A DNA stretch of 64,000 nt, from contig NZ_JAIVKN010000003.1 in NCBI RefSeq assembly GCF_020524025.1, forward strand, positions 434,001 through 498,000. Direction: 5' to 3'. The position numbers and the translations under genes are program-made. The notes beneath the pieces were generated by a model. It ran no database searches. It was not told where the DNA came from and worked only from the letters and a program-made list of their open reading frames with translations. This document shows positions 1-8,485 of this stretch, one piece after another. Origin of the DNA: Halobacillus litoralis. Lineage in GTDB: Bacteria > Bacillota > Bacilli > Bacillales > Halobacillaceae. Every line of letters starts with the position of its first letter. Within the stretch, counting starts at the first letter, position 1.

Positions 1-125
1 AAGGCGAGGAAAAGATGCTTCCTGGTTTAGGTGTCTTTTTTGAAATGTTATGGAAAGAATCCGATGATCAAGAAAAACAAGAGATTCTTGATACTTTAGA
101 GCAAAGCTTAAAACAAAACCAATAA
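1..125 (+). CDS. sspI: Small acid-soluble spore protein SspI, C-terminal part
   Basis: The window opens inside this frame; 40 codons remain before a TAA at 123-125. The visible protein starts [17 protein letters not shown], which matches the conserved C-terminal half of SspI, a minor spore-coat-independent SASP made in the forespore. The start and promoter lie outside the window. In B. subtilis sspI is transcribed alone in the forespore, and the following hairpin would end this transcript too. Identification rests on my recollection of the family sequence; the residue match is close enough that I am fairly sure. Confidence 0.85.
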   Translation, partial: GEEKMLPGLGVFFEMLWKESDDQEKQEILDTLEQSLKQNQ

Positions 126-141
126 GCAGGAATAAAGCTAA

Positions 142-169
142 AAAAGCCAACCCGGACAGGTTGGCTTTT
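142..169. terminator. Bidirectional terminator, sspI / M42 aminopeptidase
   Basis: Perfect 11-bp stem AAAAGCCAACC / GGTTGGCTTTT with a 6-nt loop. The A and T runs at the two ends let it serve both convergent genes. Confidence 0.85.
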
Positions 170-173
170 CATC

Positions 174-1259
174 TTATTGGAATGTAATTTCCTGTACTTT
201 GTCTGCATCCAGTCCTTTAATAACCTCAACGATTAATCGGACAGCATTCTCAAAATCATCTCTATGAAGCATAGCTGCATGAGAGTGGATATAACGCGTT
301 GCAATTGTAATAGATAGAGCTGGTACGCCGTCATGGCTCAGGTGAATAGCCCCTGAATCCGTTCCTCCGCCAGCAAGAGAAGAGAACTGATAAGGAATCT
401 CATGCTCATCTGCTGTATCCGTTACAAAGTCACGCACTCCCTTATGAGAAATCATAGAAGCATCGTAAAGGATAATTTGAGGGCCGTCTCCCATTTTGCT
501 GTCTGCATCTTTATCAGACACACCAGGAGTATCTCCTGCAATACCAACATCTACTCCGAAGGCAATGTCCGGATTAATTAAGTTCGCAGATGTACGCGCT
601 CCCCGCAGACCAACTTCTTCTTGAACTGTACCTACACCGTAAACAATATTCGGATGCTTCTCACCTTTCAACTGCTTCAGTACTTCAATAGCGATGGCAC
701 AGCCAATACGGTTATCCCATGCTTTTGCCAAAAGCATTTTCTCATTCTTCATTTGAGTGAATTCAAAGTATGGAACAACAGAATCACCAGGCTTCACGCC
801 AAATTCCATCGCTTCTTCTCTGCTGGAAGCTCCGATATCTATAAACATATCTTTAATATCGATGGCTTTTTTGCGTTGTTCTGGAGGGAGAATATGTGGC
901 GGCTTAGAACCAATAACCCCGGTAAGGTCTCCATTACGTGTCATAATCGTGACACGCTGCGCTAACATAACCTGGCTCCACCATCCGCCAACTGTCTGGA
1001 AATAGATATAACCGTTGTCATCGATTCTTGTCACCATAAAACCGACTTCATCCAGGTGACCTGCCACCATGATGCTCGGTCCCTTTTTATTACCAATCTT
1101 TTTAGCGATTAAACTTCCAAGATTATCTGTAAATACTTCATCTGCATAAGGAGTGATGTATTGTTTCATAACTTCACGTGCTTCCCTTTCATTACCCGGG
1201 ACACCTTTTGCGTCAGTCAGATCTTTCAACATTTTTAACGTTTCATCTGTTTTAGCCAT
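174..1259 (-). CDS. ysdC: M42-family metallo-aminopeptidase (YsdC-like)
   Basis: Cytosolic tetrahedral aminopeptidase of the M42 (PepA/FrvX/DNPE) group; removes N-terminal residues from peptides. Visible family motifs: [10 protein letters not shown] with the first metal His and Asp, [11 protein letters not shown] with the bridging Asp, [10 protein letters not shown] with the catalytic Glu pair, GVDVGIAGD, and the C-terminal metal His in THSHAAM-type sequence (here YIHSHAAM). About 361 residues, normal for the family. An ATG three codons upstream (1268) lies only 2 nt from the AAAGGAGG site, so the internal ATG at 1259, about 10 nt away, is preferred. It is last in a minus-strand run after the dUTPase. 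Its place next to the infC operon matches B. subtilis ysdC. Substrate preference cannot be read from sequence. Confidence 0.9.
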   Translation of the reverse strand: MAKTDETLKMLKDLTDAKGVPGNEREAREVMKQYITPYADEVFTDNLGSLIAKKIGNKKGPSIMVAGHLDEVGFMVTRIDDNGYIYFQTVGGWWSQVMLAQRVTIMTRNGDLTGVIGSKPPHILPPEQRKKAIDIKDMFIDIGASSREEAMEFGVKPGDSVVPYFEFTQMKNEKMLLAKAWDNRIGCAIAIEVLKQLKGEKHPNIVYGVGTVQEEVGLRGARTSANLINPDIAFGVDVGIAGDTPGVSDKDADSKMGDGPQIILYDASMISHKGVRDFVTDTADEHEIPYQFSSLAGGGTDSGAIHLSHDGVPALSITIATRYIHSHAAMLHRDDFENAVRLIVEVIKGLDADKVQEITFQ

Positions 1260-1341
1260 ATGTATCATTTCCTCCTTTAACTATCCAGTGATATTATAAC
1301 CGTTTTCAAACGATTTCACAAAAATTGCGAACCTTGCGTTA

Positions 1342-1827
1342 TTAATAACCCTGGTCCTGTCTCTCAAAATTAATCCTGTTTTTATTTTCATACGCTTGTC
1401 TCAATTCATCCTCTGTAATTCCAAGTGATAATCCAAGATTTAGATAAGCAGAAAACATCTGGTTATAAGAAGGCGCATCTTGCTGCAACCGGAATCTTTC
1501 TACCGCCTCATACACTTTTAGAAAGCTTTCTGTTTGTTCAAAATCTCCCTTATTGTGACTTTGAGAAACAAAACGAAGATCTAAATCCAATCCTATTGAA
1601 AGCAGGAAATGAACACCATCTACAAACTCCTCGAGAATGACAGCCTTGTCACTAGGTCCCTTTGTACTCCAAAATTTAAAGCACCTTGTTTCATTCGCCA
1701 GTTCTCCCAATTCTACGAGAAGAGCCAGTATCTTCTCTTGTACCTTTTCACCTTTATACAGCTTGTGCTGGTTTTCAATATATTCATCTAAGCGACCCTG
1801 CATGGTATATAAAGATTCCCACAACAT
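1342..1827 (-). CDS. Dimeric all-alpha dUTPase (MazG superfamily)
   Basis: Predicted dUTP pyrophosphatase: dUTP to dUMP and diphosphate, keeping uracil out of DNA and feeding dTMP synthesis. The metal-binding signature of the all-alpha NTP pyrophosphatases is visible as LGELANETRCFKFW and EEFVDGVHFLLSIG, giving the E-x2-E ... E-x2-D arrangement. It is unrelated to the trimeric beta-type dUTPase. The longest frame begins at a TTG inside the ribosome site; the ATG at 1827 has GGGAGGG 9 nt upstream and gives 161 residues. It sits between ysdB and ysdC, a position where I do not recall a gene in B. subtilis, so it may be an insertion relative to that genome. Confidence 0.85.
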   Translation of the reverse strand: MLWESLYTMQGRLDEYIENQHKLYKGEKVQEKILALLVELGELANETRCFKFWSTKGPSDKAVILEEFVDGVHFLLSIGLDLDLRFVSQSHNKGDFEQTESFLKVYEAVERFRLQQDAPSYNQMFSAYLNLGLSLGITEDELRQAYENKNRINFERQDQGY

Positions 1828-1873
1828 AACTCTGATCCCTCCCAAAAATAATCTATCCTAATGTATCATTTTG

Positions 1874-1900
1874 TGAAACAAATGGACAGGTTCAATCGTA
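1874..1900 (+). promoter_or_regulatory. Sigma-W-type ECF promoter for ysdB
   Basis: TGAAAC at 1874-1879, a 17-nt spacer, then CGTA at 1897-1900. This matches the sigma-W consensus TGAAAC-N16/17-CGTA. It lies about 35 nt before the ysdB start. B. subtilis ysdB is a known sigma-W target, which supports the call. Confidence 0.8.
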
Positions 1901-1936
1901 TGTAGCTTATGAACCTTAAATAGGGAGACGATACAA

Positions 1937-2341
1937 ATGATTATTTACTTATTCCGTTTACTATTATTAATCGCCATTGCTTTTATTATTTACACAGCCT
2001 ATAAATTTATTGTCAATCCTAAAAGGAAATTAGAGTTAGCCAGAGACCGTCAGGAATTTTATTTCCATGATAACAAAGAGAATACCAAAGAAAACTTCCT
2101 CATTACTTACAAAGGACATGTATTTGAAGGGGAAAAATATCTCGGGACAACCGAAGATGCTTTCGAAGTAGTGACCATCAACGTCAGCGCCCACAATCCC
2201 GAAAGGCTTCAAGGGCTGGACCGGGAAGATATTTACTTTATGGAAAAAGAGATCCTTATCCGTTATCCCTATGCGTCTATCGAATGGAAGTATCCAGTAA
2301 ACAGGCTGATCATCCACCCCCTAAAAGGAAAGCACGATTAA
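1937..2341 (+). CDS. ysdB: Sigma-W-regulated membrane-anchored protein YsdB
   Basis: 134-residue protein with one N-terminal membrane segment (about residues 3-23, MIIYLFRLLLLIAIAFI onward) followed by a soluble, mixed alpha/beta cytoplasmic part. Sequence and position identify it as YsdB. Its molecular function is unknown; in B. subtilis it belongs to the sigma-W envelope-stress regulon. It is transcribed alone, against the flanking minus-strand genes, from the ECF promoter just upstream, and ends at a strong hairpin. ATG start with AGGGAG 9 nt upstream. Confidence 0.85.
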   Translation: MIIYLFRLLLLIAIAFIIYTAYKFIVNPKRKLELARDRQEFYFHDNKENTKENFLITYKGHVFEGEKYLGTTEDAFEVVTINVSAHNPERLQGLDREDIYFMEKEILIRYPYASIEWKYPVNRLIIHPLKGKHD

Positions 2342-2343
2342 AA

Positions 2344-2374
2344 AAATCCTTTCTGCTCCCGGCAGAAAGGATTT
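2344..2374. terminator. Bidirectional terminator, ysdB / VTT protein
   Basis: 13-bp perfect stem AAATCCTTTCTGC / GCAGAAAGGATTT, 5-nt loop, A/T runs on both sides; serves both convergent genes. Confidence 0.9.
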
Positions 2375-2377
2375 TTC

Positions 2378-2950
2378 TTATGCGCTGGTTTGAAAAAATT
2401 CACGCCACACTAAAACCTCGTATTTCTTTCTAATCATGTAGCATAAAGCAATGAGCCCACCAGAAAAAGCAAGCATCATAGGAATCGAAAGTAAGGTAAT
2501 CCATTGGCCGACAGATGTATAAATAATAGCAAGTGGAAAATTGGCCATTAAAGAAGACTTCGCATACTCTTTAAAATCAGCACTAATCTCTAAAAGGCAG
2601 TACGATAATAGATGAAAGTGTATAAACGGCACTAAGCGTAATACAGCCACTTGTCTAACTGTTAAATTGGACTGCCTTTTGAGCCACTTTTCTTTAATGG
2701 TTTTTAATTTTTTCAAGCCTGACGGAACGAGTCGTATCGTGCGGTAAAACAATAAACTGGATAACATTGTACCAATGACCGAATAAGCAGTGCCGGCAAT
2801 TGGACCAAACAGGACGCCCCCGGTGATGCATACAAGCATAACGGGCAGAAATAAAAAAGGTCTAAGTAAGTGAATACCTATGAATAAGAGCGGTGCCCAG
2901 GCTTCTTGTTGTTCTAACCATGCAAAAACTGCTGTTGGTGTATCGCCCAC
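2378..2950 (-). CDS. TVP38/TMEM64 (VTT/DedA-like) membrane protein
   Basis: 190-residue polytopic membrane protein with 4-5 hydrophobic segments. The glycine-rich core VCITGGVLFGPIAGTAYSVIG is the hallmark of the VTT domain, and the following basic loop (KLKTIKEKWLKRQ) is typical of TVP38/TMEM64 proteins. These relate to DedA proteins, several of which act in lipid or undecaprenyl-phosphate translocation; no specific substrate can be claimed. The probable start is GTG at 2950 with GGGAGG 7 nt upstream. It follows ysdA by 37 nt and is probably co-transcribed with it. Confidence 0.8.
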   Translation of the reverse strand: MGDTPTAVFAWLEQQEAWAPLLFIGIHLLRPFLFLPVMLVCITGGVLFGPIAGTAYSVIGTMLSSLLFYRTIRLVPSGLKKLKTIKEKWLKRQSNLTVRQVAVLRLVPFIHFHLLSYCLLEISADFKEYAKSSLMANFPLAIIYTSVGQWITLLSIPMMLAFSGGLIALCYMIRKKYEVLVWREFFQTSA

Positions 2951-2987
2951 TTCATCCCCTCCCTGTCTACATTTTATGACAGGGGTG

Positions 2988-3269
2988 TTATAGGTAGAAC
3001 CTGGTGACTAAGATGAAAAGCCCCGCGAGCTGAAGAAAAGCCAGAAAAGGAAAACCTGCTTTAAAAGCTGTGTGCTTCGTTTTATGACGGTAATTCTTCA
3101 TTCCAAGCGTTCCTCCCAGAGCACCACCCAGGAAAGCCAACACCCATAAATTCTTTTCTTTAATCCGCCACGATCCCCTTTCAGCTCTCTTTTTATCCCT
3201 TCCCATCTGGACGTATAGAAGGGTATTCATCAATAAATAATAGAAAAGTACAAATAACTCTGCCCCCAT
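2988..3269 (-). CDS. ysdA: DUF1294 membrane protein YsdA
   Basis: 93-residue small membrane protein with about three hydrophobic stretches (residues 4-20, 42-57, 72-90). The conserved DUF1294 core FLGGALGGTLGMKNYRHKTKH is present. Function unknown. The gene follows rplT, as ysdA does in B. subtilis, but a strong terminator lies between them. ATG with AGGAGG upstream. Confidence 0.85.
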   Translation of the reverse strand: MGAELFVLFYYLLMNTLLYVQMGRDKKRAERGSWRIKEKNLWVLAFLGGALGGTLGMKNYRHKTKHTAFKAGFPFLAFLQLAGLFILVTRFYL

Positions 3270-3283
3270 ACATATCCTCCTAA

Positions 3284-3327
3284 AAAAAGAGAGTCATTTC
3301 CTACCGAACGGAAATGACTCTCTTTTT
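3284..3327 (-). terminator. Terminator of the infC-rpmI-rplT operon
   Basis: Long stem of about 17 bp (AAGAGAGTCATTTCC pairing with its complement) with an 8-nt loop and a T run on the minus strand, 12 nt after the rplT stop. Confidence 0.9.
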
Positions 3328-3338
3328 ATTGTTATAAT

Positions 3339-3695
3339 TTATTTAAGAGCAGATTTAGCTTGCTCTGCCAAGCTTGCGAAACCTTGTGCATCGTTTACAG
3401 CAAGATCAGCCAGCATCTTACGGTTTACTTCGATACCCGCAAGTTTAAGACCGTGCATTAGACGGCTGTAAGAAATGTCGTTTAAACGCGCTGCAGCGTT
3501 AATACGAGCGATCCAAAGCTTACGGAAGTCGCGTTTTTTCTGACGACGGTCACGGTAAGCATACTGACCTGATTTCATTACTTGTTGTTTAGCTGTTTTG
3601 AATAGTGCGTGTTTTGAACCATAATAACCTTTTGCTAGTTTAAGGACACGGTTACGACGTTTACGTGTCACTGTTCCACCTTTTACTCGTGGCAT
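3339..3695 (-). CDS. rplT: 50S ribosomal protein L20
   Basis: 118 residues, the standard L20 length. Basic N-terminal extension [14 protein letters not shown], then the globular RNA-binding part with [21 protein letters not shown]20 is an early assembly protein that binds 23S rRNA. In Bacillus it also represses its own operon by binding the infC leader, and a matching leader is present here (see 4475-4690). Third gene of infC-rpmI-rplT, 30 nt after rpmI. Confidence 0.98.
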   Translation of the reverse strand: MPRVKGGTVTRKRRNRVLKLAKGYYGSKHALFKTAKQQVMKSGQYAYRDRRQKKRDFRKLWIARINAAARLNDISYSRLMHGLKLAGIEVNRKMLADLAVNDAQGFASLAEQAKSALK

Positions 3696-3725
3696 GGTAA
3701 TCCCTCCTATTTATGTCGTTCTATA

Positions 3726-3923
3726 TTAGTCTTTTGGAAGCATATGCTTGATGCGGCGGTAGTCTCCAGCAGAAACTAGTGCCTCTTTACGCAATTTACG
3801 CTTTTGTTTTGTAGATTTGTTAGCGAACAAGTGGCTTGTGAATGCGTGAGAACGTTTCACTTTACCTGTTCCAGTCTTTTTGAAGCGTTTTTGAGAACCT
3901 TTATGGGTTTTCATTTTTGGCAT
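3726..3923 (-). CDS. rpmI: 50S ribosomal protein L35
   Basis: 65 residues, very basic, starting [20 protein letters not shown], the L35 signature. Structural protein of the large subunit. Middle gene of the infC operon, 32 nt after infC, with a strong AGGAGG site. Confidence 0.98.
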   Translation of the reverse strand: MPKMKTHKGSQKRFKKTGTGKVKRSHAFTSHLFANKSTKQKRKLRKEALVSAGDYRRIKHMLPKD

Positions 3924-3955
3924 GTGAATTTCCTCCTTTTACTTGATACGGTTAC

Positions 3956-4474
3956 TTACTTCTCGCTAAGAGGAGCAAGCATTAAGAACATACTACGACC
4001 TTCCATTTTAGGCTTGGTCTCAACTTGGGCAATGTCTTTGCACTCTTCTGCCATACGCTCAAGTACTTTTTGTCCAAGTTCTTTGTGAGTGATCGCACGA
4101 CCGCGGAAACGGACAGATGCTTTCACTTTGTCACCTTTAGACAAGAACTTACGTGCATTACGAAGTTTTGTATTAAAGTCATGATCTTCAATCCCAGGGC
4201 TGAGACGAACTTCTTTGACTTTGATGACGGTTTGTTTCTTACGAGCTTCTTTTTCTTTCTTCTGCTGCTCGAAACGATACTTTCCGTAGTCCATCACTCG
4301 GCAAACCGGAGGCTTCGCATTTGGCGCCACCATAACAAGATCAAGATTTGCATTTGCTGCAATATCTAATGCTTCATTACGTGATTTAACTCCAAGCTGC
4401 TCACCATTTACGTCGATCAGACGAACTTCACGGGCACGGATTTTTTCATTAACGTTCATGTTATCCTTGCTAAT
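3956..4474 (-). CDS. infC: Translation initiation factor IF-3 (ATT start)
   Basis: IF-3 binds the 30S subunit, blocks 50S joining and proofreads start codons. Both domains are visible: the N-domain with [14 protein letters not shown] and the linker and C-domain with [20 protein letters not shown]. The first ATG (4459) has no ribosome site at a usable distance. An in-frame ATT at 4472-4474 has GGAGG 9 nt upstream and adds five residues (reading ISKDN before MNVNEK), as in other Firmicutes. AUU is the usual infC start codon and lets IF-3 limit its own translation by discriminating against non-AUG starts. 172 residues with this start. Confidence 0.95.
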   Translation of the reverse strand: MSKDNMNVNEKIRAREVRLIDVNGEQLGVKSRNEALDIAANANLDLVMVAPNAKPPVCRVMDYGKYRFEQQKKEKEARKKQTVIKVKEVRLSPGIEDHDFNTKLRNARKFLSKGDKVKASVRFRGRAITHKELGQKVLERMAEECKDIAQVETKPKMEGRSMFLMLAPLSEK

Positions 4475-4690
4475 ATCGAGCCACCTCCAACAAATTTTAG
4501 AAAACTTATATGAGATCTGTCATCGACAAGATTTCCTAATGCAAATAAAAAAAGTGTCGGTACATATTGCACCCACACGTCTCCTAAAAATATCAAAGGA
4601 ATAGTGACCTGCCAACTGCATTTATGCGTCGATCAGGTGAGAAGCGGGTGCTCCTACTTGTCTCTAGATCCGTTCATTCAGTTACCTAAA
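4475..4690 (-). ncRNA. L20 leader: attenuator of infC-rpmI-rplT
   Basis: Untranslated leader of about 210 nt between the infC promoter and the ATT start. A terminator-like hairpin lies at 4554-4578 (GTGT-GGGTGC arm against GTACC-ACAC arm, one G.G mismatch), followed on the transcript by seven Ts (4547-4553). An upstream GCACCC (4651-4646) can pair with the terminator arm GGGTGC (4574-4569), giving an exclusive alternative fold. This agrees with the L20 leader, in which L20 binding favours termination. The pairings are read from sequence; the regulatory logic is from the B. subtilis family. Confidence 0.8.
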
Positions 4691-4692
4691 TT

Positions 4693-4721
4693 ATAATAGC
4701 ATGCCTAATGATTCATGTCAA
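4693..4721 (-). promoter_or_regulatory. Sigma-A promoter of infC operon
   Basis: Minus strand TTGACA (4721-4716), 17-nt spacer, extended -10 TGCTATTAT. Near-consensus, as expected for a ribosomal operon. Confidence 0.8.
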
Positions 4722-5180
4722 CAACCAGATATCGTCGCCATGACTACTTTACTTAATATAAGGGAAACAGCTTGAAAAATCAAGGGATAATTCAAGCTGA
4801 GACGACCTTTCAAGAAAATGAAATTCTTTTAAAACCTGGATCTGTTAAAGATCAGTGTTTTTATTTTATATTAGGTTCGTTCAAGAAAAGGACAGGATTG
4901 TTGAAGATTTGAATTGGAGAGAATGTTTCCGTCAGCTTTAGTTGACTGTATGGTAGTGCGGAAACCACCCGCTTTCCTGTGGGGAGCTTCCGAGCCTCCT
5001 CGGTCCAGCAAATGAAGTGACCTCATAAGTTCAACAATCCCACCGCCCCAAAAAATGAACATGCCGCAGCTCCTAATCTTTCATATAATCAACCACAGAC
5101 TCTAACAGAGTCAGAAAAATTAAATCTGGGATAAAGAAGTTTTTATGTAATAAACAAAAAAGATATGCCATGTTGCATTT
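4722..5180. other. Gene-free region between infC promoter and thrS terminator
   Basis: About 460 nt without a credible gene. It holds a 9-bp inverted repeat CAGCTTGAA / TTCAAGCTG (4768-4776 / 4791-4799), a dispersed-repeat copy (4895-5040) and a 6-bp hairpin GACTCT-aac-AGAGTC (5098-5112). The single 63-codon minus-strand reading frame here lies across the repeat and looks spurious. Confidence 0.6.
4895..5040. repeat. Dispersed intergenic repeat, copy A
   Basis: 146-nt stretch bounded by an exact 11-bp inverted repeat, GGATTGTTGAA (4895-4905) and TTCAACAATCC (5030-5040). Its core shares an exact 19-nt string (TTCCGTCAGCTTTAGTTGA, 4927-4945) with a second copy near 60668, and both continue into a similar GGAAAC...CTTTCC...GAGCCT stretch. 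The CTTTCCTGTGGGGAGCTTCC section recalls repeats I have seen scattered in halophilic Bacillaceae intergenic DNA. Non-coding; possibly a MITE-like or structured-RNA repeat. Confidence 0.65.
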
Positions 5181-5214
5181 AAAAAAACTGCAGACCCAGG
5201 AGGTCTGCAGTTTT
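5181..5214 (-). terminator. Terminator of thrS
   Basis: 13-bp perfect stem AAAACTGCAGACC / GGTCTGCAGTTTT, 5-nt loop, T7 on the minus strand; directly after the thrS stop. Confidence 0.9.
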
Positions 5215-5220
5215 CATTAT

Positions 5221-7167
5221 TTATTTCCTTAGAAGTTTCTGATCGATTTCGTTGCGGATTTCTTCTTTAAATGTTTGTAGAGGCTTAGTCTCTGAATTCT
5301 GCTCTCCGTAACGACGAACATTTACTGCGTTTTCTTCAATTTCACGATCTCCCACCACGAGCTGGAATGGGATCTTTTGCATTTGGGCTTCACGGATTTT
5401 ATAACCGATCTTCTCATTACGCTCATCCACTTCTACACGTACACCTGCTTCGCGAAGTTCATCTTCCAGCTTCTTGGCATGGTCTAAGTGTACATCTGCG
5501 GATACCGGAATGATTTTCGCCTGTACAGGTGCGAGCCATGTAGGGAATACGCCTTTGTATTCTTCAATCAGGAAGGCAACGAAACGTTCCATTGTCGATA
5601 CCACACCACGGTGGATAACAACCGGACGGTGATCGCCTCCATCTTCTCCTACATACGTTAGATCAAAACGTTCTGGAAGATGGAAGTCAAGCTGGACTGT
5701 TGATAACGTTTCATCTTTACCAAGCGCTGTCTTAACCTGAACGTCTAGTTTCGGACCGTAAAACGCAGCTTCCCCTTCTGCTTCCACGTATTCTAATTTC
5801 ATATCTTCCATTGTTTCTTTAAGCATTGCCTGTGCTTTATTCCACATTTCATCGTTATCGACGTATTTTTCTTTGTCCTCCGGGTCTCTATAGGACAAAC
5901 GGAAGTAATAATCATTGATACCGAAATCACGATAGACTTCCTGAACAAGACGAACCACACGCTTGAATTCATCTTTTAATTGATCCGGCCGTGCAAAAAT
6001 GTGGGCATCATTCAGTGTCATCGCACGCACACGCTGCAACCCTGCGAGGGCACCGGACATTTCATAGCGGTGCATCGTACCAAGCTCAGCAATACGAACT
6101 GGTAAGTTACGATAGCTGTGAAGCTGGTTCTTATAAACCATCATATGGTGGGGACAGTTCATTGGTCTTAGAACAAGATCTTCGTTATCCATTTCCATTG
6201 TCGGGAACATATCATCTTGATAATGATCCCAGTGACCACTCGTCTTATAAAGATCTACACTTCCAAGGACAGGCGTATACACGTGATCATAGCCTAGACG
6301 CTCTTCCGTATCTACAATATAACGTTCAATTGTACGACGAATTGTGGCGCCTTTAGGCAGCCACATCGGCAGTCCTTGACCAACTTTTTGATTGACGGTA
6401 AAAATGTCCAGTTCTTTCCCTAATTTACGATGGTCACGTTCCTTGGCTTCTTCAAGCATCGTTAAGTATTCATCAAGATGTACTTTTTTCTCAAAGGCTG
6501 TACCATAAATACGCTGCAGCATTTGATTGTCACTGTCACCGCGCCAGTAGGCTCCGGATATGCTAAGCAGTTTAAATACTTTAATTTTACTTGTCTGAGG
6601 AACATGGACACCGCGGCAAAGGTCAAAGAATTCGCCCTGCTTGTAGATCGTTACTTGTTCACCTTCCGGAATAGCTTCGATCAGCTCAAGTTTCAGATGA
6701 TCTCCTACTTCTTTATACTTTTCGATCGCTTCTTCGCGGGAAAGTTCGATACGCTCGATTTCCAAGTTTTCATCAACAATCTTCTGCATTTCTTTTTCTA
6801 TTTTCGGAAGATCTTCAGGCGTTAGGGATTCCTTCATATCAATGTCATAATAAAATCCGTTCTCAATTACTGGACCTACACCTAATTTCACATCACCATA
6901 CAGACGTTTAATGGCTTGAGCCATTAAGTGTGCGGATGAATGACGTACAATTTCAAGACCTTCAGGATTTTTATAAGTCAGTATTTCAATTTCTCCATCC
7001 TGCTCAATTGGTCGTCTTAAATCGTAAGGTTCTCCATCCAATTTAATGGCAAGGGCCTGCTTCTTCAAACCCGGTGAAATGGACTGAGCGATCTCTTCGC
7101 CTGTCGTACCCTGTTCAAACTCCTTTATGTTACCGTCTGGAAATTTGATTTGTATCGCATTCGCCAT
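5221..7167 (-). CDS. thrS: Threonyl-tRNA synthetase
   Basis: Class II synthetase that charges tRNA-Thr. 648 residues, full length. TGS domain at about 1-63; editing domain with the HSSAH zinc/editing motif at 76-80; catalytic core with motif 2 region PMNCPHHMM and [21 protein letters not shown]; motif 3 with [11 protein letters not shown]; anticodon-binding domain from about 540. Expression is controlled by a T-box leader directly upstream with an ACC (Thr) specifier. Transcribed alone from its own promoter; order dnaB-dnaI-ytxC-thrS is as in B. subtilis. Confidence 0.98.
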   Translation of the reverse strand: MANAIQIKFPDGNIKEFEQGTTGEEIAQSISPGLKKQALAIKLDGEPYDLRRPIEQDGEIEILTYKNPEGLEIVRHSSAHLMAQAIKRLYGDVKLGVGPVIENGFYYDIDMKESLTPEDLPKIEKEMQKIVDENLEIERIELSREEAIEKYKEVGDHLKLELIEAIPEGEQVTIYKQGEFFDLCRGVHVPQTSKIKVFKLLSISGAYWRGDSDNQMLQRIYGTAFEKKVHLDEYLTMLEEAKERDHRKLGKELDIFTVNQKVGQGLPMWLPKGATIRRTIERYIVDTEERLGYDHVYTPVLGSVDLYKTSGHWDHYQDDMFPTMEMDNEDLVLRPMNCPHHMMVYKNQLHSYRNLPVRIAELGTMHRYEMSGALAGLQRVRAMTLNDAHIFARPDQLKDEFKRVVRLVQEVYRDFGINDYYFRLSYRDPEDKEKYVDNDEMWNKAQAMLKETMEDMKLEYVEAEGEAAFYGPKLDVQVKTALGKDETLSTVQLDFHLPERFDLTYVGEDGGDHRPVVIHRGVVSTMERFVAFLIEEYKGVFPTWLAPVQAKIIPVSADVHLDHAKKLEDELREAGVRVEVDERNEKIGYKIREAQMQKIPFQLVVGDREIEENAVNVRRYGEQNSETKPLQTFKEEIRNEIDQKLLRK

Positions 7168-7198
7168 GATAATACACTCCTTTTCTAAATATATAAAA

Positions 7199-7463
7199 AA
7201 GCGCCCGTCCCTCAGCTAAAAGCTAAGGGACGAGCGCTTATCACTCGTGGTTCCACCCAAATTCCCGCACAGATCAATATCTGAAAGCGGCTCTTTCTCC
7301 TTAACGCGGATCAAACGCTGCCTATTACTATAAATGGTTCACAGACAGAGCTCCAAGGTGGTAAACGATAAGCCGTCAATAGGGAGTTTCCAGCCGCTGC
7401 CTCCCGTCTCTGGTCTTGCGTCACTTTCCGTTCGTGTCCTTTTCAAAGCCGTTGTATTAATAT
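7199..7463 (-). ncRNA. T-box riboswitch, threonine-specific, upstream of thrS
   Basis: The invariant T-box sequence GGGTGGAACCACG is at 7258-7246 on the minus strand. It is followed by a strong terminator hairpin (7199-7239, GCGCTCGTCCC / GGGACGGGCGC plus T6). The Stem I region has an AGUGA element and, after a CAGAG/CTCTG pairing, a GUGAACCA segment whose ACC is the likely specifier codon for threonine. Uncharged tRNA-Thr would stabilise the antiterminator. Specifier assignment is inferred from the partial Stem I fold; the T-box and terminator are plain in the sequence. Confidence 0.93.
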
Positions 7464-7469
7464 GTACGT

Positions 7470-7498
7470 ATTATATCCATTTACGAAAAGGAAATCAA
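7470..7498 (-). promoter_or_regulatory. Sigma-A promoter of thrS
   Basis: Minus strand TTGATT, 17-nt spacer, TATAAT (7475-7470). Starts the T-box leader just after the ytxC stop codon. Confidence 0.8.
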
Positions 7499-7504
7499 GG
7501 GGGA

Positions 7505-8314
7505 TTAAAATGGAAATTGCCGTTTTGGTCTCCAGGAAGCTTTTTCCTCAAAAATCCGCATCAACAGATCAAGGTCGGAATCCTCTGATTGATCTGAGTA
7601 AATGATCAGTTCATCCGGCGCAAGAACCAATGCTGTTGTAACAGGCCATTCAAGAGGGAGATCAGCTATAGAAGGATCAGGATACTGCTTCATGTAGAGC
7701 TTGATTTCTGATTCACTAATTGGATTTCCTTCATAATGAAAATAGAACAGACCATTATCGTCCACTAAATGAAGCAGCTGAACCCCCGTATCTTTATAAT
7801 GAACTCTATGCCTCCAGGAATCCACTAACATTTGATAGGACTCTTCCTGTTTGTATTCATCAATTACTCTGCCCGTGTATTCAATGAGAAAATCATAAAC
7901 ATTCTCGAGACATAATGCGCTTAACTCATCAAATACCACTACATTCTTGATAAGTAGATAATCTTGAATATAGGATCGTAAGTACTGATAGATTGGCGGC
8001 AGGCGGATGCCTCTCGGTGGTTTCTCCTCAAACTCTTGTCCAATTTCAAGAATACGCTGGATTTCCTCTGCATCTTCAAAGTGGTATCCAAACTTAAGAA
8101 TCCCTTCCATCCAACCAAGCATCTTCCGCTTCCGAATTAATTGTATAAAAGCTCGGACCGACTCCACATAGGCTGTTTCGTTACAGGACGCATTCATCAG
8201 TTTCACTTGAAAGTGATCTGTACATTCTTGAAGTATCCATAGTTCCTGCTCAGAAACTATGGCCTTATAAAATATTTCCGCATCTGAACGCTTAGAAAAT
8301 TGCATGCATAACAC
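7505..8314 (-). CDS. ytxC: Sporulation protein YtxC
   Basis: 269-residue protein of the YtxC family, conserved in spore formers, biochemical role unknown. No membrane segment is visible; the sequence is rich in charged helices, with FLIEYTGRVIDEYKQEE-type stretches in the middle. Identification rests on position between dnaI and thrS, length, and general resemblance. The GTG at 8314 has an AGGGGGA site at a good distance; an ATG three codons inside (8305) is a possible alternative. Upstream, 171 nt separate it from dnaI, so it may have its own promoter. Confidence 0.75.
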   Translation of the reverse strand: MLCMQFSKRSDAEIFYKAIVSEQELWILQECTDHFQVKLMNASCNETAYVESVRAFIQLIRKRKMLGWMEGILKFGYHFEDAEEIQRILEIGQEFEEKPPRGIRLPPIYQYLRSYIQDYLLIKNVVVFDELSALCLENVYDFLIEYTGRVIDEYKQEESYQMLVDSWRHRVHYKDTGVQLLHLVDDNGLFYFHYEGNPISESEIKLYMKQYPDPSIADLPLEWPVTTALVLAPDELIIYSDQSEDSDLDLLMRIFEEKASWRPKRQFPF

Positions 8315-8485
8315 CAGAATTCCCCCTCATCCCGACTTTCATACCATTTCTATACTCAATGCCTACGATAAGTTAGGCGCTCAAAAAAGCGTAAGTTAAA
8401 TCACAAACATAACTCAGTCTTTTCTTTCTTATAGTTATGATAAAAGAAGGGAAATCATGTCATCTACATCCTTTTTTCAAAAGGT

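Noticed and set aside
4871-5062. 63-codon minus-strand frame
   Set aside because: Lies across the dispersed repeat, has no ribosome site and no recognisable protein; frames like this arise from repeat sequence.
8315-8485. GCCTA / TAGGC and GGTT / AACC hairpins between dnaI and ytxC
   Set aside because: Short stems without a clear T tract; no firm call as terminator or promoter.
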